This document shows, piece after piece, positions 8,974-16,790 of a stretch of DNA of 40,614 bases. This stretch comes from Xenorhabdus kozodoii (GTDB lineage Bacteria > Pseudomonadota > Gammaproteobacteria > Enterobacterales > Enterobacteriaceae): NCBI RefSeq assembly GCF_002632875.1, contig NZ_NJCX01000028.1, positions 1-40,614 on the forward strand, written 5' to 3'. The translations under genes and the position numbers were made by a program. The notes under the pieces are model-generated. The model ran no database searches, was not told where the DNA came from, and saw nothing but the letters and a program-made list of their open reading frames with translations. Each line of letters opens with the position of its first letter. Within the stretch, counting starts at the first letter, position 1.

Positions 8974-8994
8974 ATAGCTAAATCGCTATTTTTT
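8974..8994 (+). terminator. Weak hairpin with T-run, possible terminator
   Basis: ATAGC and GCTAT flank a 6-nt loop and are followed by six T residues on the plus strand, about 80 bp beyond Tn-A. The 5-bp A/T-rich stem is weak, so this is tentative. Confidence 0.25.
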
Positions 8995-9000
8995 GATGTG

Positions 9001-10560
9001 TCAGCAATATCGTTTTTGTTCATGAGGCGTTAACACCGCAGCCGCTGCATCGGCGCTCATGCTTAAAGGCGCATTCAGGTTTTCCATGATAAAGTCCTCC
9101 AGAAGTGAACTAACAGTAGCTATGTTTTCACGATATAACATCGTGTGGTGTCCACCCCGGACACTGGATAGAATATATCTCCCAGCCCAACGGGAAAGCC
9201 ACAGCTCGACACTCTCTTTGCCTGAATGCGGGGACTCTTCAGCCATCAGATAAAGTAACGGACTACTGATCTGACCAGAAGGAGAATAATCACAGATAAA
9301 CTTCACGTGTTGCTCATAAACAGATTTAAAGCCTACGGCCATCGAAGAGTGCTCCGGCAGCATTACGCCATAAATGTCAGCAATCAGCTGTGTCAAATGA
9401 TTACCCGATAGCTCTTCAGCATCACCCCCTGTATCTTCAAAGCAAGCATCCAACATGATTATGAGGGGTTGATAGCCCTTTTGCTCCAGCAACCATGCCA
9501 GATCCTGTGCAATAAGCGCCCCAAAGGAATGACCACACAAAATAATCTTTCCCCCCTGGTGTGTTGACTCGATGCTGAGTAACCAAGTGTCAAGCATCGT
9601 GTGATATGACTCAAATGGTAGTTGTTGCCCGTTAAGGCCTTTAAGCGATAAAATTTCCAGCCAAAGTTTGTGGATACAAATTTCTTCCATTGAATTAGGA
9701 AAAACACGCACAGGCCTTAATGATTCAGGCTCCATGCCAGCCATTTTGTGCCTGTCAAATTTTCCGTTGTCAGTGATGGGTAAGGAAGCTAAAAAAATAA
9801 TACGGTGAGGCACCATATAATGCGGTAAAACCTTTATCAAGTCAGCCTTCACGCTTCCTTCTGAAAGTGAGCCGCCATCACCATCGCTTTGGATAAAAGC
9901 TAATAAGGTTTTATCTTTTTCAATCACGACAACATCGCTGATGGCAGTGCAGTATTGAATGGCATGAACAATTTCTTGTAGTTCGATACGATACCCATTC
10001 AGTTTAATTTGCGCATCTTCCCGGCCAAAATACATCAGTTCTTTACTTCTCTCCCATGAAACAATGTCTCCTGTCCGATAAACACGCACAGGTGCAAACG
10101 GCTGGAGATGGAGATAAGTAAATTTCTCCGCTGTGATTTGCTCGCGGTTCAGGTAACCATTTGCCACACCCGGACTTGCAATACACAGCTCCCCTTTTTG
10201 GTAGGGCAAGGAGGGTTTATTTCCCTTCATTACAAATAACCGGGTATTAAAGATTGGCCTGCCAATAGGTACCGAACCTCGCCTGTTCTGACACGCCCGG
10301 TTAACTTTATATACGCAGCATCCCACGACAGTTTCTGTTGGACCATATTCATTAAAAAATCGGGCATTTGGGAACGCCTTAAGCCAGGGCTCAAGTGTTT
10401 CCCATGTGAGACTCTCCCCTCCAATTACAAATATATGCGCAACTTTATGGCTTTCCGCCATATTCAGGCAAGGCGTCAAAACGGAAAGATGCGCCGGCGT
10501 GATTTTTATTAGTGCGCTCTCCCTGTAGATTTCCTGACTCAATAACGCCAGTTCTTGTCC
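9001..10560 (-). pseudogene. NRPS remnant: partial adenylation domain fused to thioesterase
   Basis: The frame holds the second half of an adenylation domain (FNEYGPTETVVGC, core A5; YRTGDIVSW, A7; NGYRIELQEI, A8; LPITDNGKFDR, A10). It then jumps into a type I thioesterase (GHSFGALIAQDLAW with the catalytic Ser; GGHHTML with the His). Between them, LHKLWLEIL-type carrier-protein sequence stops at ILSLKG and continues as thioesterase, so the phosphopantetheine-bearing core of the PCP is missing in frame. The adenylation N-terminus is missing too, replaced at about 10560 by a replication-gene fragment. The GTG at 10581 is an accidental start. The product cannot work as an assembly-line module. 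Confidence 0.85.
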
Positions 10561-10875
10561 CATGGGTATCGGTACGATCACAAAGTATTACTGGGCCTCA
10601 AAGCACTATCAGAACTTTCCAGGAAGGAAGCAGCACAGTCGCTATACGTATATTTCGAAAGCATGCCACCATCCACTCTGTTTATCTCTATGAAACGCTT
10701 ACGTGAGCGTTTAGCCATGGAATCCCAGGTTAAAGACCAGAATGCAACGATAAGACGGGCAATGCTAGATTTAAAAAAAATCGGCTACATCGACTACTCT
10801 GAACAAAAAAAGGGTAGAGAAATCATGTTTATAATACATAGCAGGTCACCAAAGTTAGGTCTGACGTCTCAATAA
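10555..10875 (+). pseudogene. Replication initiator, C-terminal winged-helix fragment
   Basis: The 106-codon frame begins with a TTG at the junction with the NRPS remnant and reads YDHKVLLGLKALSELSRKEAAQ, PSTLFISMKRLRERLAMES, then DLKKIGYIDYSEQKKGRE. This alternation resembles the second winged-helix domain of iteron-binding plasmid RepA proteins. Iteron-like repeats begin at the very next base after the stop, which supports the call. The N-terminal half of the initiator is missing, so this origin is probably not self-sufficient. Confidence 0.55.
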
Positions 10876-11099
10876 GGCGGTTACTTTCATAACGGCTGTG
10901 TCAGAGAGCGGTTACTTTCATAATATGCTCATAGTAGGCGTTCACTTTCATAATAAAGACGGCAACTTGACCTCTAAAACGTTTGGTTTTTAATCAAAAC
11001 TCATGGGGAAATGTTGAAATTTATGAAAGCAGCTACCTTATGCAGGACTAAAAAGAACTTTTTTATGAAAGTGGGCTCTTAATTATGAAAGTAACCACT
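10876..11099. other. Iteron-like repeat array, remnant plasmid origin
   Basis: Six copies of a GGTTACTTTCATAA-like motif are present. Three are direct, at 10876-10892, 10907-10923 and 10936-10953, with a 30-31 bp period (about three helical turns). Three are on the opposite strand, at 11021-11037, 11063-11076 and 11083-11099. The intervening DNA is AT-rich (TTTGGTTTTTAATC). With the RepA fragment just upstream, this is best read as the iteron region of a second replicon. Confidence 0.6.
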
Positions 11100-11180
11100 T
11101 TTTAATCTGTAAGTAAATGATAAATAAAGTAATGATTCAGGCTTAAATCCAAGCGGAGCCTTGTTTAGCACTTATAGAAG

Positions 11181-11377
11181 GGAAAGCATAAAAATCTGTG
11201 GGGCAATCATTTAAATGCTCCCCCCAGACGACCATTCTGAATGGCGAGTTACAGGCGTAATTTGGACTTTGGTATCCCAGCATCAAAATTAATGGGCCAG
11301 ACGGCTGTACGGTTGATAGTTCTCAGCTATAACGGCATAAACACCAATGTAGTGCCCCACACTTTTTTATGCTTTCC
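11181..11377. mobile_element. 197-bp MITE-like element
   Basis: The element has terminal inverted repeats of about 25 bp of the form GGAAAGCATAAAAAnnTGTGGGGCA, at 11181-11205 and 11353-11377, and no gene. A partial inverted copy (~75-90% by eye) lies at about 40294-40437, and the same end motif occurs at the start of the rep gene at 15390. No clear target duplication is seen at this copy. Confidence 0.6.
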
Positions 11378-11430
11378 TATTAATTCGATTTCACACGGAT
11401 GTGAATGATTTTTAGCAGTGGGGAAAATTG

Positions 11431-11449
11431 ACGTAAATTCGGTTTACGT
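11431..11449. other. 7-bp stem hairpin in a non-coding stretch
   Basis: ACGTAAA and TTTACGT flank a TTCGG loop, followed by GATCTTTTT. It could be a terminator on the plus strand. The rest of 11378-11701 contains no gene that I can support. Confidence 0.3.
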
Positions 11450-11701
11450 GATCTTTTTGACGTAAAATCCATGAGCACGCAGTGGTGTGCATAGTTATGC
11501 ATGGCGTTAAAAACGCGTGTAAACCATTTTGCGCGGTTTTTTCGAAGATGACAGTTGTAATGAACCTTTCAGACAAAAACCATGCTGAGGGGCGTACAGG
11601 AGGCTCTGGCAACGGCTGTTATGTTAAATTCATAGTTTGTTATTTGACTATATATACTAATATGTATATACATAAATGTATTTTGTGGTGTAAAAAGGGA
11701 G

Positions 11702-11983
11702 TTTGAATTTGAATGGGACTCCGTTAAAGCGGAAACCAATTTTCGTAAGCATGGGATTCGTTTTGAAGAAGCTGCTCTTGTTTTTGATGATCCTTTTCAT
11801 TTATCAGTTAAGGATCGTTTTGAGAATGGTGAATACCGCTGGCAGACGATTGGAACAGTAAAAGGATATGTGGTTGTGTTGGTTGCCCATACAATAAGAT
11901 TTGAAGATGGAACTGAAATTATCCGTATTATCAGTGCACGTAAAGCCGAGCGGAATGAGAGGAAACGTTATGAGCATGGTTAG
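11702..11983 (+). pseudogene. brnT: BrnT toxin, no usable start codon
   Basis: The frame reads EFEWDSVKAETNFRKHGIRF, then EEAALVFDDPFHLS, YRWQTIGTVKGYVVVLVAHT and RIISARKAERNERKRYEHG. This is the full BrnT ribonuclease toxin fold with the family's RISARKA signature. However, no ATG, GTG or TTG occurs in this frame between the upstream stop at 11645 and FEWD; where a start is expected the codon is TTT. A GGGAG ribosome-binding site is present just upstream, and the out-of-frame TTG at 11703 suggests a one-base loss at codon 1-2. The stop overlaps brnA by 14 bp. The toxin is probably silenced, with antitoxin retained. Confidence 0.75.
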
Positions 11984-12263
11984 GTATAAACGAAATGAAC
12001 TGTCACCTCTGACTGAAGATCGGAAATATGAGCTTAATGCATTGTCTGATAGTGATATTGATTACAGTGATATTGCTCCGTTGGATGATGATTTCTGGAA
12101 AAAATCCGAACAAGGGAAGTTTTATCGTCCGGTAAAAACGCAAGCTTCGGTTAGGATTGATGCTGATGTGTTGGCCTGGCTTAAAAAAGCTGGAAAGGGA
12201 TATCAAACGAGACTTAACGCTATCTTACGTGAAGCTATGATGCGTGATTTGCATCATAAGTAA
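11970..12263 (+). CDS. brnA: BrnA antitoxin
   Basis: A 97-aa antitoxin starting MSMVRYKRNELSPLTEDRKY. The ATG at 11970 is chosen over an upstream in-frame ATG because it overlaps the brnT end in the usual way. The N-terminal acidic region (DSDIDYSDIAPLDDDFW) binds the toxin. The C-terminal ribbon-helix-helix (KTQASVRIDADVLAWLKKAG and ARLNAILREAM-like) binds the operator. It neutralises BrnT and represses brnTA. Confidence 0.88.
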   Translation: MSMVRYKRNELSPLTEDRKYELNALSDSDIDYSDIAPLDDDFWKKSEQGKFYRPVKTQASVRIDADVLAWLKKAGKGYQTRLNAILREAMMRDLHHK

Positions 12264-12423
12264 TATCCATACAGTCCGTCCATTCGTGGCACACGTAAGC
12301 CGGAACCGTCCAAGATTTTGTCATGCTTACTATCTGAGTCACAATACGAACGCTCAACGGCGGGACGGGACTAGATGTGTTTTGTAGCACCGCCCGCACG
12401 CAGTCAGTATTACAAAACGCTGG

Positions 12424-12442
12424 GTCGGGGCAAAGCCCCGAC
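12424..12442. terminator. GC-rich hairpin
   Basis: GTCGGGGC and GCCCCGAC form an 8-bp perfect stem around AAA. It lies 160 bp beyond brnA. There is no T-run, so a terminator role is only possible, not shown. Confidence 0.35.
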
Positions 12443-12483
12443 ATCCCTTCGCTAATGCCCATAATGTATCAATAACAGGAAGT

Positions 12484-12500
12484 TTCCCGCTTACAACCCC
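12484..12500 (-). repeat. Solo 17-bp copy of the Tn-B terminal repeat
   Basis: The 17 bases here are the exact reverse complement of the first 17 bases of the Tn-B end at 2447-2463; beyond them the two sequences diverge. The orientation is that expected of an opposite transposon end. Confidence 0.5.
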
Positions 12501-12509
12501 TAAATATGA

Positions 12510-12635
12510 GGACAGAAATTTCAATGTCATAGCCAGACTTATCAGCTGGTCGAGGAGCTTAAAACACAGTGTTATATCCCGACAGGGAAACGTGATCCAC
12601 TTCCCAGTAATTCAGGAAATTTAAAGAAAAAATAG
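12510..12635 (+). pseudogene. Possible C-terminal gene remnant, unrecognised
   Basis: One frame is open between a stop at 12507 and TAG at 12633. It reads SQTYQLVEELKTQCYIPTGK then RDPLPSNSGNLKKK, which has a protein-like composition but no start codon. It lies just outside the putative transposon end at 12500, so it may be the tail of a disrupted gene. I do not recognise a family. Confidence 0.25.
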
Positions 12636-12703
12636 TTGAGTCCGATAAGATATGAGACAAAATGTCAATAAATTATCAGGTTATGTAGTTTTGGGGGTGT
12701 CAA

Positions 12704-13591
12704 ATGAGCAGAAGCATTTCAGATGAGTTTATGGATGGGCAGTTAGTATTTGATAATGGAAGATTAAAACCTCTTAGCCATATGAAAGCGTATAGGGAAA
12801 AACAATATGCTGAGTTTGAAAGAAAATTAAATGATGCAAAGAATGAAGAACATTATGCTCTAATAACGTTAGAAGAAGCTACAGGCTTTTTAAAAGCAGC
12901 ATTGTGTAAAAATGGTGAATATAAGGCATGGAAAGATAAAATATTTTCATGTACAGATCCAGTATCGTCGTTTGCAGGAAATATGTTTGATTCTATAGGA
13001 GTGATTAAAATAATAAATGAATTTAAAAGTTTTGGTATTAAAGCTAAAGAATATAAAGGGAGAGGAGGATCTAAACATATTAAGATAACAGGTAAACAAA
13101 GCGTTAGAAAATTTATAACAGGAACTAATTATCGTCTTGATAATCAAAAAATATTAAAAATAGGAATCGGTTCAAAAAGTCTAGTAAATGGTATAGTTAC
13201 TGGCGTTAAGGTTAGTATAGTTTTTTCTCTTGCTTATAGAACTATCGAATTTATGACAAAAGATGAATATGAGCTTGCCGATTTTCTGGGTAATATAACA
13301 GTTGATGCGGCCAAGACATTGGTTACTGTGTTAGCTACTGCCGCTGTTGGTGAAATAGCGGCTGGATATTTTTTAGCAGCGGGAGTGAGTGTAATAGGCC
13401 TTTCTGTTGGATTGTTTTTTATTGGTGTTGGTATAGCGGCACTTTTATATTATCTTGATAATGAATTAGGAATAACAAATAGCGTCATTGAAACGATTAA
13501 AGAAGTAGATAAAAAAATACCAGGTGATCATTATGAGATTAATCGCCAAGCAATGGGCGTAAGTACGCCAGCTATTTGGCCTTGGAATTAA
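12704..13591 (+). CDS. Putative membrane-active toxin/effector
   Basis: A 295-aa protein with a soluble N-terminal two-thirds (KAYREKQYAEFERKLNDAKN; basic stretch GGSKHIKITGKQSVRKF) and a glycine/alanine-rich hydrophobic C-terminal segment at about residues 205-255 (VLATAAVGEIAAGYFLAAGV, GLSVGLFFIGVGIAALLYYL). This is the layout of colicin-like or T6SS inner-membrane toxins. A small multi-span membrane protein of the type that gives immunity follows 45 bp downstream, and an orphan Hcp is convergent beyond it. A GGGGGTG ribosome-binding site precedes the ATG. No exact family could be named, and function is inferred from architecture and neighbours. Confidence 0.6.
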   Translation: MSRSISDEFMDGQLVFDNGRLKPLSHMKAYREKQYAEFERKLNDAKNEEHYALITLEEATGFLKAALCKNGEYKAWKDKIFSCTDPVSSFAGNMFDSIGVIKIINEFKSFGIKAKEYKGRGGSKHIKITGKQSVRKFITGTNYRLDNQKILKIGIGSKSLVNGIVTGVKVSIVFSLAYRTIEFMTKDEYELADFLGNITVDAAKTLVTVLATAAVGEIAAGYFLAAGVSVIGLSVGLFFIGVGIAALLYYLDNELGITNSVIETIKEVDKKIPGDHYEINRQAMGVSTPAIWPWN

Positions 13592-13636
13592 ATATGGAAA
13601 TGTTTTTATTTTATGATTATTAAATGAGAGAGCTTT

Positions 13637-14080
13637 ATGCCAAATAAAATTGAAAATAAAAACGAGAAACCGGTAATTTTTTCTTTATGGCGTAGGATTT
13701 TTTACATATCAATATTGATGTTGATTATGTTATCAATGTTTTCGGTGGTTTTTTTTTCATGGCGTGATTTCATTTCATTAATTAATTTAAATGATAGGGT
13801 TTATTTTTCTTGGAGGGTGTTTTTTATTTCCTTTGGATTTCCAATAAGTATTCATATGTTGTATTCTCTTATGATTGCTTGTTTCTTAGATAAACCTCGA
13901 CCATATCAAGGTCGTATGGTTAATTTTTTAGTATGGTTATTTTTCTTGGCGTTTATTTTTAGTATTCCTGTATCTTTATATGTTGATAATAAATTGAAAT
14001 ATTTTGGTTATGTAACGTGTAGCAAAAAATCTTTAATTGCACCAAATGAATATGTTAGAAATATAAATTTATGTCATTAA
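13637..14080 (+). CDS. DUF1240-like membrane protein, probable immunity protein
   Basis: A 147-aa inner-membrane protein with about four hydrophobic segments: FYISILMLIMLSMFSVVFF (near residue 25), VFFISFGFPISIHMLYSLMI (55-75), FLVWLFFLAFIFSIPVSLYV (95-115) and a shorter one. It contains KPRPYQGR and the C-terminal GYVTCSKKSLIAPNEYVRN expected of the DUF1240 family. It lies directly after the putative toxin in the same direction, so immunity is likely, though not shown. Confidence 0.6.
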   Translation: MPNKIENKNEKPVIFSLWRRIFYISILMLIMLSMFSVVFFSWRDFISLINLNDRVYFSWRVFFISFGFPISIHMLYSLMIACFLDKPRPYQGRMVNFLVWLFFLAFIFSIPVSLYVDNKLKYFGYVTCSKKSLIAPNEYVRNINLCH

Positions 14081-14110
14081 GCATATATTATATATATGCT
14101 TAGTTTTTAC

Positions 14111-14590
14111 TTAGTACACTCTGTCTTCCCATATACTATAGGCAGATGTACCTGCTGTTACATGATTCCATGAGATTGATTTATAGTTAAGTATAATTCT
14201 TTCATATGGTATGGCATCAAAATCATTTATAGAGTGCGGATAGGTACAAGAAATTTCAGAAATTGTGGCTTCCGTGATTTTGACTTCATAAAAATTCTCT
14301 AAATGTCCTATCTGACCAGTTCTGAAGAAAATAAATTTACCATCTAGTGATTCGTTGGAATCTATTGCCATGGCTAATAATGGAGATGATTTATCTATGG
14401 GTTTGATAAATTGTATGGGGTGATGACTTACATTCTGTTGACGAGATATTGAATGATCTAAACTGAGTACCTGTATTTGATCTTCGTGCCCTTTTTGGTA
14501 TCGGTTCCCTATAGAGTCTAGAGTGGAGCAACCTGCGGATATCAATCCTTGCTTCTTGCCGTTTAATGTTAAATAAATTATGTATGACAT
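14111..14590 (-). CDS. hcp: Hcp-family type VI secretion tube protein (orphan)
   Basis: The 159-aa protein starts MSYIIYLTLNGKKQGLISAG and shows the enterobacterial Hcp pattern: CSTLDSIGNRYQKGHEDQIQ, LDHSISRQQNVSHHPIQFIK, PIDKSSPLLAMAIDS, FFRTGQIGHLENFYEVKITEA and the end WNHVTAGTSAYSIWEDRVY. Hcp hexamers form the inner tube of T6SS and can carry effectors. No other T6SS structural gene is in the window, so it would have to use a chromosomal machine. It is convergent with the toxin/immunity pair (30 bp gap) and similarly AT-rich, suggesting a shared origin. Confidence 0.88.
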   Translation of the reverse strand: MSYIIYLTLNGKKQGLISAGCSTLDSIGNRYQKGHEDQIQVLSLDHSISRQQNVSHHPIQFIKPIDKSSPLLAMAIDSNESLDGKFIFFRTGQIGHLENFYEVKITEATISEISCTYPHSINDFDAIPYERIILNYKSISWNHVTAGTSAYSIWEDRVY

Positions 14591-14715
14591 AAAATTACCA
14601 TCCTAGTTATTTATAGATAATCTAAATTAATAACATATCACACAGACTTTCTCTAAAAAAGAAATATAAATCCAAATAAACGGTTTGATTTTATATTATT
14701 TTCTAATGATTTTTG

Positions 14716-15390
14716 TTAAATGCTCATTTTTATTTGATTATCCTCTTTAAATATGAAATGTAAAGCGATAACATTACGCCCATCTTTAACAGTATCAACG
14801 GATACAAGCAGATTGCTTTTTTGATTTAGTTCTTTTATAGATGGCTTTAAAATAAATTTATTTAAGTCCTTAAATTGTAAATATTTATCTTCTATTCCTA
14901 ACATGGATCTAAAATCTTTTAGATTAATGATTCTATCTCCAGTTTTTTTGAATTGCATTAATAATTCATAAATTCGTATGCTATAGGTTCTCTTTAGCGC
15001 TGAAACATTTTTTACTGCTATGCTACTAGTAAATTGGCCTTTTAATTGTGTCAAATAAGGTATAATTAGATCAGAAAAAACTAATTCTACTTTCCCTTGA
15101 CCATTAAAATATTTAGCTTGGCCTTGAATCCATCTTATTTTTTCTTCTTTTTCCTTCCAATGAATATAAATCCAACGTTCAGCTAATTTATCAGCAGCTT
15201 CCTGTAATCTGCGTTCTGCATTCTCTCTGCCCATATCAGGAAATGCTAAGTAAAACTCACTGGCTGTTAATTGAAATGTTTTTTCAGGCGTGACTGCTTG
15301 AGGGTTCAACTTACCGATGCACATCAATAAAACTCTTTGTTCTTGAAGAGTCAATTTATAACTAGGAGAGCGTAAAAAAGTGTGGGGCAA
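14716..15390 (-). CDS. repB: Rep_3-family plasmid replication initiator, 5' end replaced
   Basis: The 224-aa protein has the Rep_3 hallmark near its N-terminus (SYKLTLQEQRVLLMCIGKLN). Further features are FQLTASEFYLAFPDMGRENAERRLQEAADKL (first winged helix), SVALKRTYSIRIYELLMQF-like and FRSMLGIEDKYLQFKDLNKF (second winged helix), and VIALHFIFK near the end. The start is a TTG at 15390 that lies in the end motif of the MITE-like family (TGCCCCACACTTTTTTACGC), so the first ~7 residues (LPHTFLR) come from mobile DNA and the native promoter is gone. No iterons were found next to it. It may be expressed from Tn-C or be inactive. Confidence 0.75.
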   Translation of the reverse strand: MPHTFLRSPSYKLTLQEQRVLLMCIGKLNPQAVTPEKTFQLTASEFYLAFPDMGRENAERRLQEAADKLAERWIYIHWKEKEEKIRWIQGQAKYFNGQGKVELVFSDLIIPYLTQLKGQFTSSIAVKNVSALKRTYSIRIYELLMQFKKTGDRIINLKDFRSMLGIEDKYLQFKDLNKFILKPSIKELNQKSNLLVSVDTVKDGRNVIALHFIFKEDNQIKMSI

Positions 15391-15403
15391 TCTAACCGTA
15401 AAA

Positions 15404-15964
15404 TCACTCGCCCTTGTTGGCCTCTATATACTTATAGAGGGTTGGTTTTGAGATCCCCATCATTTCGCAGATTTGACCTACCGTATGCACTTTTTCGTCA
15501 TAAAGCTTCACAGCCAAGGCCTGTTTATCTTTGCTAAGTGACTTAGGTCTACCCCCTTTCCGACCACGTGCGCGCGCCGCCTGAAGACCTGCTTGAGTTC
15601 GTTCTCGGATCAAGTTCCGTTCAAATTCAGCTAATGCACCGAAAATATGGAAAACCAGTTTTCCAGAACTCGATGATGTGTCGATTGCTTCTTTAAGACT
15701 CTTTAAACCAATCTCTTTAGATTCTAATAATGTCACCATTTCAATCAGATCTTTGAGTGACCGACTAAGTCTGTCCAGTCGCCAGACCACTATGGTGTCA
15801 CCAGCTCTCGCATACTGCAAAACTTGGTGTAATCCAGGGCGTTCCGCTTTGCCTCCACTCAGCCTGTCTTCAAAGATTTTTTCACATCCAGATTGACTGA
15901 GTGCATCTCGTTGCAAATTAAGGTTTTGGTCGTCTGTTGAGACTCGTGCATAGCCAACCAGCAT
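15404..15964 (-). CDS. tnpR: Tn-C serine resolvase
   Basis: A 186-aa serine recombinase with Ser9 in VGYARVS, RLDRLSRS at about residues 62-69, LAEFERNLIRERTQAGL in the hinge, GRKGGRPKSLSKD and a C-terminal helix-turn-helix (TVGQICEMMGISKPTLYKYI). It is intact, lies 20 bp inside the presumed left end of Tn-C, and is divergent from the toxin-antitoxin and transposase genes, a standard Tn3-family order. Confidence 0.92.
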   Translation of the reverse strand: MLVGYARVSTDDQNLNLQRDALSQSGCEKIFEDRLSGGKAERPGLHQVLQYARAGDTIVVWRLDRLSRSLKDLIEMVTLLESKEIGLKSLKEAIDTSSSSGKLVFHIFGALAEFERNLIRERTQAGLQAARARGRKGGRPKSLSKDKQALAVKLYDEKVHTVGQICEMMGISKPTLYKYIEANKGE

Positions 15965-16119
15965 GTGCTTCTCCTTTCTTCAGGCACATTTTAGATATTA
16001 TCTCCACTTTGAGAGTTAAATAACCCGTAAAACATAAGTATATGTTAACATTGAAATGTTTACCGAGTATATTTACTTTTTGTGGGCTGTAAATCTGTTG
16101 CCTTTTGGACTTGCAGAAT

Positions 16120-16151
16120 AGAGTAAATAAAACGAGGGTTTTATTTACTCT
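16120..16151. promoter_or_regulatory. Perfect 14-bp stem inverted repeat, candidate res subsite
   Basis: AGAGTAAATAAAAC and its exact reverse complement flank GAGG. It lies between divergent tnpR and the antitoxin gene, the place of res subsites and shared promoters. It may bind the resolvase, or act as a hairpin in RNA. Confidence 0.5.
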
Positions 16152-16180
16152 GTAGCACATTTGGAAATCTGTGATATAGT

Positions 16181-16203
16181 AGTAAAAGGTAATACCTTTT
16201 ACT
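16181..16203. promoter_or_regulatory. 23-bp palindrome, candidate antitoxin operator
   Basis: Two perfect 11-bp arms (AGTAAAAGGTA and its complement) flank one A, ending 14 bp before the antitoxin ATG. The position fits autoregulation by the ribbon-helix-helix antitoxin. Confidence 0.55.
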
Positions 16204-16217
16204 AACGAGGTGCTTAA

Positions 16218-16490
16218 ATGGCGACATCTGTAAAAATTGACAATGAATTAAAAAGTCGAGTTCAACACTTGGCTGAGACTCGACATCGTTCGCCACACTG
16301 GATCATGTGTGAAGCGATCCGAGATTATGTTGAGCGTGAAGAAAAGCGTGAATCTTTCAAACAAGATGCATTGCGAGCCTGGGAAGCCTACCAGGAAAAC
16401 GGACTACACCTGACGCTTGAAGAAGCTGATGTTTGGCTGGCGAAGCTTGAAGCCGGTGAAGATGCGGAGCTGCCTAAGTGCCACATTTGA
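16218..16490 (+). CDS. Ribbon-helix-helix antitoxin (ParD/CopG type)
   Basis: A 90-aa protein beginning MATSVKIDNELKSRVQHLAE and followed by RSPHWIMCEAIRDYVEREEK, a ribbon-helix-helix DNA-binding domain at residues ~1-45. The acidic tail (LEEADVWLAKLEAGEDAELP) would bind the toxin. It overlaps the toxin gene by 13 bp, so translation is coupled. An upstream palindrome is the likely operator. Confidence 0.88.
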   Translation: MATSVKIDNELKSRVQHLAETRHRSPHWIMCEAIRDYVEREEKRESFKQDALRAWEAYQENGLHLTLEEADVWLAKLEAGEDAELPKCHI

Positions 16491-16768
16491 TTTGGTCTCC
16501 GTCAGCTCTCGCTGATGTACAAAGGCTCTATAGATTCCTTGCTCGAAAAGATGAAGAGGCAGCTAAAAATGCCATCAAAACAATACGGGTTGGAGTGAAA
16601 ATACTCGCACACCAACCAGAAGTAGGACGCCCTGTAAAAGATATGGATCCTGTCTTTCGGGAATGGCTGATTGATTTCGGAAGTAGTGGCTATATCGCGT
16701 TATATCGCTTCGATGGTGAAGCCACAATGATTCTTGCCGTACGACATCAAAAAGAAGCTGGTTACTAA
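16478..16768 (+). CDS. parE: ParE-family toxin
   Basis: A 96-aa toxin with the ParE pattern: IWSPSALADVQRLYRFLARK at the start, ILAHQPEVGRPVKDMDPVFREW in the middle and YIALYRFDGEATMILAVRHQKEAGY at the end. The family usually poisons DNA gyrase. It is the partner of the overlapping antitoxin and lies 22 bp before the tnpA fragments of Tn-C. It is intact. Confidence 0.9.
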   Translation: MPHLIWSPSALADVQRLYRFLARKDEEAAKNAIKTIRVGVKILAHQPEVGRPVKDMDPVFREWLIDFGSSGYIALYRFDGEATMILAVRHQKEAGY

Positions 16769-16790
16769 AGATAAGAAAGAATTATGACAG

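Noticed and set aside
12235-12462. Minus-strand frame after brnA
   Set aside because: It spans the GC-rich hairpin and the brnA end, with no domain or ribosome-binding site.
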